DNA of 64,000 bases from Bacteroidota bacterium (lineage in GTDB: Bacteria > Bacteroidota > Bacteroidia > 2-12-FULL-35-15). Where the stretch lies: contig JAOQAG010000040.1 of NCBI GenBank assembly GCA_025963715.1, positions 46,421 through 110,420 on the forward strand, read 5' to 3'. Made by a program: the position numbers and the translations under genes. The notes beneath the pieces were generated by a model, which saw only the letters and a list, made by a program, of their open reading frames with translations, made no database searches and was not told the DNA's origin. Shown here in pieces: positions 44,229-54,309 of the stretch. The stretch's first letter is position 1. Each line of letters starts with the position of its first letter.

Positions 44229-44741
44229 GATCTACTAATCTACTAAATACTAATTTCTACCAATATACCAATCTGGATTTCCTTTGTAGTGAAAAAAACA
44301 GCTCCGCGTCCTCTGCGTATTCTTCGCGCCCTCCGTGGTAAAGCTAACACAGCACAGGGCCTCGCCTTATGTTTTCTTTGTGCCTTATGTGGTGAAATTA
44401 CGCAGCATGAGCCTCGCCCTTTTGTCTCTTTTGTTTTCTTTTGTGGTAAAAATACACAGCTCCGCGTACTCTGCGCCTTCTCCGCGCCCTCTGCGGTAAA
44501 ATACACCACCGCTTCGTCCTCTTTGCATCTTTACGAGAGAAACTGCAAGCTTGTGCTCTTAGTGGTAAAAACACCCAGCAGCCCCTGCAACTTTATCCCC
44601 CTAAATCGCATCTTATTTATGAACTCATATAATTTTAAACCATTCACCTACAAAATCCCGATACTTCTTTTTTAAGTCGGTATTATGTCCTATATTGGCT
44701 AAAATTATTTCAAAAAACAACTGATTAACAGCATCTCTCAC
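44229..44741. repeat. Gap made of dispersed repeats
   Basis: In order: 'GATCTACTAATCTACTAAATAC' family (44227-44275), AGCTCCGCGTCCTCTGCG arm (44301-44340), CTTATGTTTTCTTTGTGCCTTATGTGG (44366-44393), TTTTGTTTTCTTTTGTGG (44427-44444), CTCCGCGTACTCTGCGCCTTC arm (44459-44500), CTTTGCATC and a CTTAGTGGTAAAA fragment (44552-44570). The last about 150 bases before the large gene hold no clear motif. Confidence 0.7.
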
Positions 44742-47700
44742 ATGAAATTAGTTAAGAAAATTATTTTTGCAGGCTGCGTCCTTATCACTTCAACCGTTTT
44801 TGCTCAACGTGGTAAAGAGGGCACCGTTTCCATCACCACAGCCAATCGCATCGTTAACGAATATACAACCCTAAGTGCCGATGCAGCCACCGGTGCAAGC
44901 ACCATTACCGTTGCAGCCAGTGGTTTAAATGCCAATGCACGCTTTTCAGGAGCACTCGCAACAGGCGATCTCATCATGATCATCCAGATGCAGGGAGTAA
45001 CCATCAATGGCGAAACCGTTGAATTTCCTGCCGGTAGCGGTACTTTTTACGGCTTACCAAACGACAATACCTGGGGCGAGATCACCGCCTATAACAATTG
45101 CGGTAACTACGAATTTGCTGAAGTAACAAGCGTTCCAAACGGTACAACCATCACACTCGATTGCGGTTTAAAGCACGATTATACCGCAGCCGCGCATGTA
45201 CAGGTCATCCGCGTGCCGCGTTACAATACACTTACCATAACAGGTTCCGTAACCTGCCAGGCATGGGCCGCAACAGGCTTTACCGGCGGTATTGTAGCGG
45301 TGGAAGTAGTAGGAAATACAACAATTAACAGTGCCGGTGGCATTACCGTTTCCGGACAAGGTTTCCGTGGTGGTTCACTCACCGGAGATAATGCTTCCGG
45401 GCTTGGCGGCGGCCAGGTGGCCATGCCAAGTAATTTACAGGGTGCCGATAAAGGAGAAGGAATTGCCGGTTACCAGGCAGATTATACGCCTTATGGCGGA
45501 AGATACGCCCGCGGAGCAGCAGCAAATGCAGGCGGTGGCGCGGATTGTCACAATTCCGGCGGTGGCGGCGGTTCCAATGGTGGCAGCCTTTCCGGCTGGG
45601 ATGGTGCAGGAAATCCCGATGTCAGCGGTGGCGCTGGTTGGGTAAATGCCTGGAACCTTGAAGGCGGTGGCTTTGCAACACATACTTCACCCGGTGGAGG
45701 AAGAGGAGGATATTCATTTTCAAATACAAACAGGGATGCTACAACCGAAGGCCCTCAGCCTTTTCAAACAAGTACAGCCAACTCATGGGGCGGCGATTCC
45801 CGTGAAAATAATGGCGGTTGGGGTGGAAGACCTTTGGATTATACATCAGGCCGCTTATTTTTAGGCGGTGGTGGTGGCGCCGGTGATCAGGATAACAACG
45901 TTGGAGGAGATGGCGGAAAAGGTGCGGGATTGGTTTACCTCATGAGCTACGGAACCGTTTCCGGAACAGGAACCATCGTTGCAAATGGTGCAAACGGCGC
46001 AGGCTCCGGTCACGATGGTGCTGGCGGCGGCGGTGCCGGTGGAACTGTTATTCTAAACTCCGTAGGTGCCGTTTCCGGAATTTCAATCACAGCAAACGGT
46101 GGTAATGGCGGATCACAAGCTGTTCCGATTACTGCGACCATGCAGGCCGAAGGTCCGGGTGGCAGCGGTAGCGGCGGTTATATTGCCGTTGCAGGCGGAG
46201 CCATTACACAAACAGTGAATCCCGGCGCAAGCGGAACCACTAACTCAGCTCACGTAACCGAATTTACACCCAATGGTGCTACAAAAGGCGCGGTAGGAAC
46301 TGCGAATCAAACCGTTACCAATTTTATAATCAATACAACAGGTGCAACTATCTGTGCAGGCAATACAGCTTCTATCTCTGCAACTATTTCCGGTACAGCG
46401 CCTGCGGGTTCATCCATTTTGTGGTACAATACACAGGTGGGAGGAACTTCCATCGGTTCCGGCGCCACATTCACAACGCCGGTACTGGGGTCAAGCACCA
46501 CTTTTTATGCAGGAACATGCCCGGGCGGTACCTACCGTGAACCGGTAATTGTAACTGTTACACCGGGACCAACCATTACGGTAAATTCGCCACCCATTTG
46601 CTCTGGACAAACAGCAAATTTAACTGCCAATGGCGGAACAACGTATACCTGGACTGCCGGGACAACCGTTACAGGAACCAATACCGCAAATGCAAGCCCA
46701 ACAACAACAACAACTTATACCGTAACCGGAACAACCGGCGGTTGTAGCGGAACGGCCGTATCAACGGTAACCGTAACACCCGGGCCAACTGTAACTGTAA
46801 ATTCGCCGGGAATCTGTGCCGGGCAAACAGCCGGTTTAACTGCTAATGGCGGCACCAGCTACACCTGGACTGCCGGAACAACCGTAACCGGAACAAATAC
46901 AGCCAATGCAACACCGGGAGCTACCACAACCTATACTGTAACCGGAACAACCAGTGGTTGCAGCGGAACAGCCGTATCAACGGTAACGGTAACACCATTG
47001 CCTGTTGTGTCGGTTAATTCACCTGCAATTTGTGCCGGGCAAACCGCCAACTTAACTGCCAATGGCGGAACAACGTATACCTGGACCGCTGGAACAACCG
47101 TTACCGGTACCAATACTGCCAATGCTACACCGGCAGCGACTACAACTTATACCGTAACCGGTACTACCAGCAGCTGTTCGGCTACAGCAATATCCACGGT
47201 AACGGTTAACCCGATCCCAACTGTAACGGTAAATTCACCAACGGTTTGTGCGGGACAAACAGCTAACTTATCGGCCAGCGGAGGCACCAGCTATAGCTGG
47301 ACTGCCGGAACAACCGTAACAGGAACCAATACAGCGGATGCTACACCCGCAGCTACCACTACTTATACCGTAACCGGAACAACCAGCAGCTGTTCCGGAA
47401 CAGCAATTTCTACAGTAACCGTAACACCTTTACCGACAATAACGGTTAATTCTCCTGCAATTTGTGCCGGGCAAACAGCCAATTTATCGGCCAGCGGTGG
47501 TACCAGCTATACCTGGACCGCCGGAACAACCGTAACCGGAACCAACACAGCGGATGCAACACCGGCAGCCACTACAAGCTATACCGTAACAGGTACCAGT
47601 AGCAGTTGTTCTTCAACTGCTGTATCCACAGTGACTGTAAATGCTTTGCCAACAGTAACGGTTAATTCGCCTGCAATCTGTGCAGGCCAAACGGCTAATT

Positions 47701-50228
47701 TAACTGCAAATGGCGGTACCAGCTATACCTGGACGACCGGAACAACCGTAACCGGAACTAATACAGCGGATGCTTCACCCGTATCTACAACAACGTATAC
47801 CGTAACGGGAACAACATTGAGCTGTTCCGGCACCGCAGTGGCAACTGTTACAGTAAATCCTTCGGCAGATCCTACGATTACAAATATTAGTCCTGTCTGC
47901 GCAAGCGCTGCACCGTTTAACCTTGCTGCCGCAACAGCTGGCGGAACCTGGTCGGGGACAGGAATTACCGATGCAACAAACGGTACGTTCAATCCCGCAA
48001 CATCCGGAACAGGTACATTTACAATTACCTATGTTACTATCGGTACCTGCGGCGGTACGGATACCGCACTGGTTACTGTAAATTCAACATTAAATTCAAC
48101 CATCACACAACCTGCAAGTATTTGTGTAGGTGCAGCACCATTCAACCTTACAGCCGCCACCAATGGCGGAACCTGGAGCGGAACCGGCATTACCAATACA
48201 ACCAACGGCACATTTGATCCTGCCACTGCAGGCACCGGCGCACATGTAATTACGTATGTATTGGGCAGTGCGTGCGGTTCTACAGATACTGTAATCGTTA
48301 ATGTTACGTCCTTATCGGATGCTACCATTGCAAGTGCGGCCCCTGTTTGTGTAGGCGCTTCCGCATTTAATTTAAATGCAGCAACAACTGGCGGTAACTG
48401 GAGTGGAACGGGCATTACCAATGCTTCGGCTGGTACATTTACTCCTTCAACAGCGGGTACAGGCACATTTACAATTACGTATGCCATCAGCGGAAGCTGC
48501 GGAAATACAGATACTGCACTGGTTACCGTAACACCAAATGCAGATGCAACCATCACACAACCTGCAAGCATTTGTGTAGGTGCTGCTGCGATCAACTTAA
48601 CAGCTGCAACAACCGGTGGAACCTGGTCGGGAACCGGAATTACAAATACTACCAGCGGAACTTTTGATCCTGCTACGGCCGGAATCGGAACACACACCAT
48701 TACTTACGCAATTACGGGCAGCTGTGCCAATTCGGATACAGTGATCGTTACTGTGAACGCAGCTTCGGATCCAACTATTACCTCACCGGGCAGTGTTTGT
48801 ATCGGTGCTTCGGCATTTAACTTTACAGCTGCAACAGCCGGTGGAACCTGGTCGGGCACGGGTATTACCGACAATGTGAATGGAACTTTCAGCCCTGCAG
48901 CAGCCGGGATCGGTCAGCATGTGATTACCTACGTCATCAGCGGAAGCTGTGGTGCTACAGATACGGCTACTGTAAATGTTACGTCCTTATCGGATGCTAC
49001 CATTGCTAGCGTTTCCCCGGTTTGTGTGAGCGGCGCAGCCTTTAATTTAAATGCAGCAACAAGCGGCGGTTCCTGGTCCGGAACCGGTATCAGTAATACC
49101 GCTGCCGGTACTTTTAATCCTTCAACAGCCGGTGTCGGTACCTATGTGATCACGTATACCATCGGCGGAAGCTGCGGTAACACCGATACGGTTTCAATTA
49201 CGGTAACTCCACAGGCAAATGCTTCTATTACAGCTGTAGCGCCGGTATGTATAAATACCTCATCGTTTACTTTAACAGCTGCTACCAGCGGCGGAACCTG
49301 GTCGGGCACAGGCATTACAGACGTCACCAACGGTACCTTCGATCCCACCATAGCAGGCAGCGGACCACATACCATTACCTATTCCATTGCAGGCTCCTGC
49401 GGTGCTACGGCTACACAAACGGTTACCGTAAATCCATTGCCAACCCCGGGAATTACATCGGATGTTAATTCGGGTTGCGGACCGTTGGCCGTTCAGTTTT
49501 TTGAAACCGTTAGCACTACCTGCAGCAGTGTATTCTATGATTTCGGCGACGGAACCACGGGCACTGCTTCCAGTCCTTTACACGTTTATTCACAATCCGG
49601 CCTGCATAACGTAGTCATTACCTGCACCGATGCAAATGGCTGCAGCGGAACAACTGTTGTTTCAAACATGATAAGCGTAAGTAATACGCCGGTTGCTTCT
49701 ATGACAATCACACCGGGAATTGTAGTAGCACCTAACACACCGGTTGTATTTACAGATGCATCCAGCAATGGCGGAATCGAATTCTGGAATTTTGGCGATC
49801 CGGCATCGGGAGTAAACAATAATTCTACTTCCTCAACGGATACACATACCTATCCGATCGAAGGCAGTTATTGCATTACATTGCTGGTGGCAAACATCAG
49901 CGGATGTGTTGACAGCACTACCGAATGTATTACCGTGGTAAGCGATGCAACCGTGATCGTTCCGAATATCTTTACACCGAATGGCGATGGCAGCAACGAC
50001 GAATTTTTTATCATCACCACTGGTGTTAAAACATTGGAATGTACTGTTTACGACAGATGGGGATTAAAAATTGCCGAATGGAATTCCATCAATTTTAAAT
50101 GGGATGGCCGCACTACCAGCGGAAATGCCGCTCCGGACGGCACGTATTACTATTTGCTGAAAGCTACCGGTTTAAATGATAAAGTGACAGAAAAACAAGG
50201 CTTTCTGCAACTTTTAAGAACAAAATAG
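44742..50228 (+). CDS. Giant T9SS type B protein with tandem Ig-like and PKD modules
   Basis: 1828 residues. Signal peptide KLVKKIIFAGCVLITSTVFAQ, then a Gly-rich N-terminal domain to about 530 (SGGGGGSNGGSLSGWDGAG, GGGGGAGDQDNNVGGDGGKG), resembling Bacteroidota adhesin heads. An Ig-like module (about 530-608) is followed by six tandem 72-residue modules (nt 46569-47864, exactly 216 bp each), then seven about 75-residue modules of a second type (about 47865-49435; GGTWSGTGIT core), two PKD domains (YDFGDGTTG; WNFGDPAS) and a C-terminal 'gliding motility-associated' type B sorting domain starting VPNIFTPNGDGSND. A large cell-surface adhesin or fibre is likely. Neighbour 50328-53918 has the same architecture. 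Confidence 0.93.
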   Translation: MKLVKKIIFAGCVLITSTVFAQRGKEGTVSITTANRIVNEYTTLSADAATGASTITVAASGLNANARFSGALATGDLIMIIQMQGVTINGETVEFPAGSGTFYGLPNDNTWGEITAYNNCGNYEFAEVTSVPNGTTITLDCGLKHDYTAAAHVQVIRVPRYNTLTITGSVTCQAWAATGFTGGIVAVEVVGNTTINSAGGITVSGQGFRGGSLTGDNASGLGGGQVAMPSNLQGADKGEGIAGYQADYTPYGGRYARGAAANAGGGADCHNSGGGGGSNGGSLSGWDGAGNPDVSGGAGWVNAWNLEGGGFATHTSPGGGRGGYSFSNTNRDATTEGPQPFQTSTANSWGGDSRENNGGWGGRPLDYTSGRLFLGGGGGAGDQDNNVGGDGGKGAGLVYLMSYGTVSGTGTIVANGANGAGSGHDGAGGGGAGGTVILNSVGAVSGISITANGGNGGSQAVPITATMQAEGPGGSGSGGYIAVAGGAITQTVNPGASGTTNSAHVTEFTPNGATKGAVGTANQTVTNFIINTTGATICAGNTASISATISGTAPAGSSILWYNTQVGGTSIGSGATFTTPVLGSSTTFYAGTCPGGTYREPVIVTVTPGPTITVNSPPICSGQTANLTANGGTTYTWTAGTTVTGTNTANASPTTTTTYTVTGTTGGCSGTAVSTVTVTPGPTVTVNSPGICAGQTAGLTANGGTSYTWTAGTTVTGTNTANATPGATTTYTVTGTTSGCSGTAVSTVTVTPLPVVSVNSPAICAGQTANLTANGGTTYTWTAGTTVTGTNTANATPAATTTYTVTGTTSSCSATAISTVTVNPIPTVTVNSPTVCAGQTANLSASGGTSYSWTAGTTVTGTNTADATPAATTTYTVTGTTSSCSGTAISTVTVTPLPTITVNSPAICAGQTANLSASGGTSYTWTAGTTVTGTNTADATPAATTSYTVTGTSSSCSSTAVSTVTVNALPTVTVNSPAICAGQTANLTANGGTSYTWTTGTTVTGTNTADASPVSTTTYTVTGTTLSCSGTAVATVTVNPSADPTITNISPVCASAAPFNLAAATAGGTWSGTGITDATNGTFNPATSGTGTFTITYVTIGTCGGTDTALVTVNSTLNSTITQPASICVGAAPFNLTAATNGGTWSGTGITNTTNGTFDPATAGTGAHVITYVLGSACGSTDTVIVNVTSLSDATIASAAPVCVGASAFNLNAATTGGNWSGTGITNASAGTFTPSTAGTGTFTITYAISGSCGNTDTALVTVTPNADATITQPASICVGAAAINLTAATTGGTWSGTGITNTTSGTFDPATAGIGTHTITYAITGSCANSDTVIVTVNAASDPTITSPGSVCIGASAFNFTAATAGGTWSGTGITDNVNGTFSPAAAGIGQHVITYVISGSCGATDTATVNVTSLSDATIASVSPVCVSGAAFNLNAATSGGSWSGTGISNTAAGTFNPSTAGVGTYVITYTIGGSCGNTDTVSITVTPQANASITAVAPVCINTSSFTLTAATSGGTWSGTGITDVTNGTFDPTIAGSGPHTITYSIAGSCGATATQTVTVNPLPTPGITSDVNSGCGPLAVQFFETVSTTCSSVFYDFGDGTTGTASSPLHVYSQSGLHNVVITCTDANGCSGTTVVSNMISVSNTPVASMTITPGIVVAPNTPVVFTDASSNGGIEFWNFGDPASGVNNNSTSSTDTHTYPIEGSYCITLLVANISGCVDSTTECITVVSDATVIVPNIFTPNGDGSNDEFFIITTGVKTLECTVYDRWGLKIAEWNSINFKWDGRTTSGNAAPDGTYYYLLKATGLNDKVTEKQGFLQLLRTK
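46569..47864 (+). repeat. Six exact-length 216-bp tandem repeats
   Basis: Module starts at 46569, 46785, 47001, 47217, 47433 and 47649, all 216 bp apart, each encoding VNSP..C.GQTA.L.A.GGT.Y.W..GTTVTGTNTA. The modules differ at many third positions, so this is an older array with active homogenisation rather than a very recent one. Confidence 0.9.
47865..49435 (+). repeat. Seven Ig-like modules with a three-module period
   Basis: About 225-bp modules with core GGTWSGTGIT and ..G.CG.TDT. Modules 3 and 6 resemble each other most: the words around ACGTCCTTATCGGATGCTAC recur at about 48305 and 48980, 675 bp apart (three modules). Modules 2 and 4 also share TITQPASICVGAA. This points to duplication of a block, not only of single modules. 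Confidence 0.8.
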
Positions 50229-50327
50229 AGTCATGAATAAGATGATTTTCTCTTTCGTACGGAGAATTATTCAGTAAAAGATAAATTTTGCAAAGGATAG
50301 GTTCAAACAAACTAAACAAAAACAGGC

Positions 50328-53300
50328 ATGATAAAACGAAACACGAAACGGATTACTCTCTTCATTTCTTTTTTAATTATGATGCAGGGCTATCTGCTGA
50401 AAGCGCAGATGGTCGGCCCCAATGCATACATCAAAGCAACCAGCCTGGAAATAGGACTTTCGGGTGCAGGTGGTTTTGAAGGAGCTAATACCGCTGTTTC
50501 TCCGCCACTACCTGGAATGCATTACCGCTCCGGAACAAGTTATTTTGGCTTTGTGGCCAACCCGCAGGTAAATTCCTGGGCAACATTCGACGGCGATTTT
50601 TTTACTCCCGGCTCTCCTGAAAATGGCTGGGGTTTTGAAGTAGGGACAACCGGTGGCGCTGCAGGCGGAAATAATTGCAGCAACCTGAATGATATTCCCG
50701 GTTCTATCACTCACTGGTCGCATACATTCAGCTGCTATTCAGCTGATTGGGAAGGCGACGCCACTTCCGGCACCGATCTGCATTTTAAGATCAACTACTT
50801 TTTACAGGAAAACGATCTGTATTATACCACCACGGTTTCCATTACCAACAATACGTCTGCAACCATTGCGGATATGTATTATTACAGGAACGTGGATCCG
50901 GATAACAACCAAACGTTAAGCGGCGATTTTACAACGCAAAACACCATTGTAAGTCAGCCGGGCAGCGGTTGCAACCTTGCACACGTTAGCGCAACACAAT
51001 CTATTCCCTGGAATTCATATTTGGGATTAGCTGCCATCGGACCTAACTGGAGAGCCAATTACGGCGGTTTTGATGAGCGCGACGGATCAAACATCTGGAA
51101 TGGAGTAGGAGCGATTGGTTCCACGCCTTTTGTACAAACTGTGGGTGCCACCAACTTTTACGATGAAGCCATTTCACTGGCATACCGCATTCAAAACCTT
51201 GCACCGGGAGCTACCGAAACATTTAAATTTGTAGTGATCCTGGATAATGCATCGGCAACCAACGCGATCAACAATTTATTATATTTTACGTATCCGGGAG
51301 CACCGGGTGCGCCTGCAACTACCTGTACAACAGTTGCAGATACCGTAAGAACCTGCGGTGGCCCTGTTTCCATTGATGTGAGCGGTTCTAATGTTTCGGA
51401 TTATACCTGGACCTGGTCACCTTCTACCGGATTATCAACAACTACAGGATCTACCGTTTCGGCAAATCCATCAACAACTACAACATACACAGCAAGCGGT
51501 GTTCCCCTGGCTCCTTGCCTGGCTCCAATTACCATGTCGGTAGTGGTGCAGGTAACGCCAAGCAGCGGAGCGCCTCCAGTGATCGCATCCGTACCGCCGT
51601 TATGTATCAGCAGCGGGCCAATCACCTTAACTGCCGACAGTTCCGGCGGTGTCTGGTCGGGCAGCGGTATCACCAACCCAAGCACAGGAGCATTTGATCC
51701 GGCAGCAGCAGGCACGGGCACTACCGTAATTACATATAGCACATTAGGCGCTTGTAATACGTCGGATACCGTACTCATTACCATCGACAGTACTTACAAC
51801 AGCACCATTGCGCAACCGCCAAGCATTTGTATCAGCGGATCGCCGGTTACCTTAAATGCTGCAACAGGTGGTGGAACCTGGTCGGGAACGGGAATTACCA
51901 ATACAACCACGGGAACATTTGATCCTGCAACTGCCGGATTGGGCGCTCATGTTGTATCCTATGCACTTTCCGGCACCTGTGCCAGCAGCGACACGGTTAC
52001 CGTGGAAGTAACAGCACTCTTCGATCCAACCATTACACAACCGGCGCCGATCTGTGACGGTTCTGCTCCAATCACACTGCACGCGGCTCATCCGGGTGGC
52101 GTATGGTCTGGAATAAACATCACGGATTCAGTAGCCGGAACATACACTCCTTTAACAGTGGGTACACACGTTGTAAATTACACGATTACAGGTGGTTGTG
52201 GTAATACCGATACGGTAAACATTACCGTACTGGCTACGCCCAATGTAACCATCACACCGGTTCCGCCAATGTGTTTAAGCAATGCGCCGATCAACCTTAC
52301 TGCAGATAGTACCGGCGGTGTGTGGTCGGGTGTGGGCATTACCAATTCCGCTACCGGAACGTTTAATCCTGGACTTGCAGGATTGGGAACGCACATCATC
52401 ACGTATTCCACTTCAAGTACCTGTAACACCCTGGATACATTATTAATTACCGTAAACAGTTTCTCCGATGCTACCATCAGCCAGCCGCCAAGCATTTGTA
52501 TCAGTGCATCACCGCTTCCGCTGAATGCCGTAACACCGGGCGGTACATGGTCGGGTTCGGGAATCACCAACTCCAGCACCGGAACATTTGATCCGGCAAC
52601 GGCAGGACTTGGAACGCATTTGATCACTTACATTATCGGTGGTTCATGTGCTGCAGGCGATACGGCTTTGGTGGAAGTAACTTCTATTTTCAATGTAAAT
52701 ATTACGCAACCAACTGATCTTTGTTTGGGCTCCGATTCAATACAATTAGTATCGGCACATCCGGGCGGGATCTGGTCGGGTCCGGGAATTTATGATTCTA
52801 TCAACGGTTATTTTGCTCCGGCCGTATTGGGTACGCACACCATTGCGTACACCATTGCAGGTGCCTGCGGTAACACCGATAGTGTGAATGTTACAGTTAT
52901 AACAGTTGCCGACGCTACCATTGCTCCTGCAAGTCCAGTATGTGCAGGTACGCCAGCCTTTAACCTTTCCGGAACTACTCCGGGTGGTGTTTGGTCGGGA
53001 ACCGGTATTACCGATACAACTGCCGGAACATTTAATCCTGTTGTTTCAGGAACCGGAACATTTACTGTTACTTATAGCGTTGCCGGTGCCTGTGGCGATA
53101 CTGCCACCAGGAACATAACCGTGAATGCATTGCCAACGCCTACGTTTACACCTACGGCTACTGTGGGCTGCGTTCCGCTTTGCGTAACATTCAACGAAGG
53201 CGTAAGCCCTCTTTGCAACAGCGTTCATTATAACTTTGGCGACGGAGATACAACCAATATTTCATCACCAATACATTGTTTCAACACGGTAGGTATTTAT

Positions 53301-53918
53301 TCCGTATCCATTACCTGTACGGATATGAATGGTTGTGTGGGTACGCGCCTCGATTCGGGCCTGATCCACGTTTCACCTGTTCCGGTTGCAGCCTTTACCG
53401 TTTCGCCGGATAGTGTAGTTGCTATCAACACACCGGTTACATTTGTAAACGGTTCCACGCCGGGAACATCTTCTTATTGGACCTTTGGAGATTCATCTGT
53501 ATTTAATAACTCAACAATAGCGTGGTCACCAACGCATTTTTATACACATCCTGGAACGTACTGCGTGCGCCTGATCTCCGGTACACCGGGCGGTTGCCGC
53601 GATACAGTTTACCATTGCATCGAAGTGGTGGATCCAACATTGCGTGTGCCAAATATCTTTACACCAAACGGCGATGGCCACAACGATGTATGGAAAGTAT
53701 TGGCGGATGCGGAAGCATTGAGGGATTTCCATTGCGCGATCTACGACAGATGGGGCGTTAAAATGGCGGAATGGACGGGCATTGAAAACGGCTGGGACGG
53801 GCAATCCCGCAATGGCGGACCGGCTCCTGACGGAACATATTATTTCATGTTTACAGCCACCATCATCAATAGCGGCCAGATCACGGAACAGCAAGGCTAC
53901 ATCCAGCTAAGCAGATAA
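50328..53918 (+). CDS. Giant T9SS type B protein, paralogous to its neighbour
   Basis: 1196 residues. Signal peptide RITLFISFLIMMQGYLLKAQ, an N-terminal beta domain of about 320 residues unlike that of the neighbour (VGPNAYIKATSLEIGLSGAG, SYFGFVANPQVNSWATFDGDFF, NNFLQENDLYYTTTVSITN-like), an Ig-like module, seven about 74-residue modules (about nt 51573-53128) with GGVWSG.GIT core, two PKD domains (YNFGDGDTT; WTFGDSS) and a type B sorting domain starting VPNIFTPNGDGHND. The modules repeat in blocks of three (1/4, 2/5, 3/6). It starts 99 nt after the first giant gene, same strand. Probably both are surface fibres. Confidence 0.92.
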   Translation: MIKRNTKRITLFISFLIMMQGYLLKAQMVGPNAYIKATSLEIGLSGAGGFEGANTAVSPPLPGMHYRSGTSYFGFVANPQVNSWATFDGDFFTPGSPENGWGFEVGTTGGAAGGNNCSNLNDIPGSITHWSHTFSCYSADWEGDATSGTDLHFKINYFLQENDLYYTTTVSITNNTSATIADMYYYRNVDPDNNQTLSGDFTTQNTIVSQPGSGCNLAHVSATQSIPWNSYLGLAAIGPNWRANYGGFDERDGSNIWNGVGAIGSTPFVQTVGATNFYDEAISLAYRIQNLAPGATETFKFVVILDNASATNAINNLLYFTYPGAPGAPATTCTTVADTVRTCGGPVSIDVSGSNVSDYTWTWSPSTGLSTTTGSTVSANPSTTTTYTASGVPLAPCLAPITMSVVVQVTPSSGAPPVIASVPPLCISSGPITLTADSSGGVWSGSGITNPSTGAFDPAAAGTGTTVITYSTLGACNTSDTVLITIDSTYNSTIAQPPSICISGSPVTLNAATGGGTWSGTGITNTTTGTFDPATAGLGAHVVSYALSGTCASSDTVTVEVTALFDPTITQPAPICDGSAPITLHAAHPGGVWSGINITDSVAGTYTPLTVGTHVVNYTITGGCGNTDTVNITVLATPNVTITPVPPMCLSNAPINLTADSTGGVWSGVGITNSATGTFNPGLAGLGTHIITYSTSSTCNTLDTLLITVNSFSDATISQPPSICISASPLPLNAVTPGGTWSGSGITNSSTGTFDPATAGLGTHLITYIIGGSCAAGDTALVEVTSIFNVNITQPTDLCLGSDSIQLVSAHPGGIWSGPGIYDSINGYFAPAVLGTHTIAYTIAGACGNTDSVNVTVITVADATIAPASPVCAGTPAFNLSGTTPGGVWSGTGITDTTAGTFNPVVSGTGTFTVTYSVAGACGDTATRNITVNALPTPTFTPTATVGCVPLCVTFNEGVSPLCNSVHYNFGDGDTTNISSPIHCFNTVGIYSVSITCTDMNGCVGTRLDSGLIHVSPVPVAAFTVSPDSVVAINTPVTFVNGSTPGTSSYWTFGDSSVFNNSTIAWSPTHFYTHPGTYCVRLISGTPGGCRDTVYHCIEVVDPTLRVPNIFTPNGDGHNDVWKVLADAEALRDFHCAIYDRWGVKMAEWTGIENGWDGQSRNGGPAPDGTYYFMFTATIINSGQITEQQGYIQLSR
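51573..53128 (+). repeat. Seven modules in a higher-order period of three
   Basis: Modules 1 and 4 share ADS.GGVWSG and TYST...CNT.DTLLIT; 2 and 5 share QPPSICIS.SP and TFDPATAGLG; 3 and 6 share AHPGG.WSG and GTHT/VV.YTI.G.CGNTD. Module 1 starts about 51573 and module 4 about 52239, 666 bp later. A seventh module (TVADATIAPASPVC) follows. Confidence 0.8.
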
Positions 53919-53943
53919 TAAAAATAAAAGAAGATCATAAAAA

Positions 53944-53976
53944 ACGCGGTGCTGAATTTCAGTGCCGCGTTTTTTT
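53944..53976 (+). terminator. Terminator after the second giant gene
   Basis: 11-bp stem (53944-53954 with 53960-53970; core ACGCGG and CCGCGT, two G-U pairs) with AATTT loop and a T6 tail. It lies 26 nt past the stop. An A-run before it may allow use from the other side too. Confidence 0.85.
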
Positions 53977-54120
53977 ATGCAGATATTGGATGTTGGATTT
54001 TAGATGTTGGATTGCTGTGTTTGCCATATATGATCTGCAAACAAGATGGCAAAATGCCATCAAATAAAAAGGCACGAGTGGGACACTCGCGCCTGCATTA
54101 GTACATTATACTATTTTTAA

Positions 54121-54272
54121 ATCCGTTCCATCCGCGTCATCTGCGTTCCATCACACCCAGATTGGTATATTAGTAAAGATTGGTATTTAGTAGATAATCC
54201 GTTCTATCCGTGTCATCTGCGTTCCATCACACACAGATTAGTATATTCGTATTAATTGGTATTTAGTAGATA
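54121..54272. repeat. 76-bp tandem duplication of an intergenic repeat
   Basis: Two units, 54121-54196 and 54197-54272, each begin ATCCGTTC.ATCCG.GTC and end GGTATTTAGTAGATA. The second half of each unit is the ACCAATATACC family read in reverse. The gap before argS also has an 'ATATTGGATGTTGGATTTTAGATG' stretch (53984-54015) and GTTCCTGTTCGCTATCCGTAC just past the argS stop. Confidence 0.75.
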
Positions 54273-54309
54273 CAGATTCGTAATATTCGTTCCTGTTCGC
54301 TATCCGTAC

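Noticed and set aside
48029..48700. Long antisense frame in the first giant gene
   Set aside because: Arises because the Thr/Gly/Ala-rich repeat modules lack stop codons in reverse; it repeats with the module period.
50240..50280. Terminator between the two giant genes
   Set aside because: TTCTC/GAGAA gives a 5-bp stem without a T-tail; the two genes may be co-transcribed.
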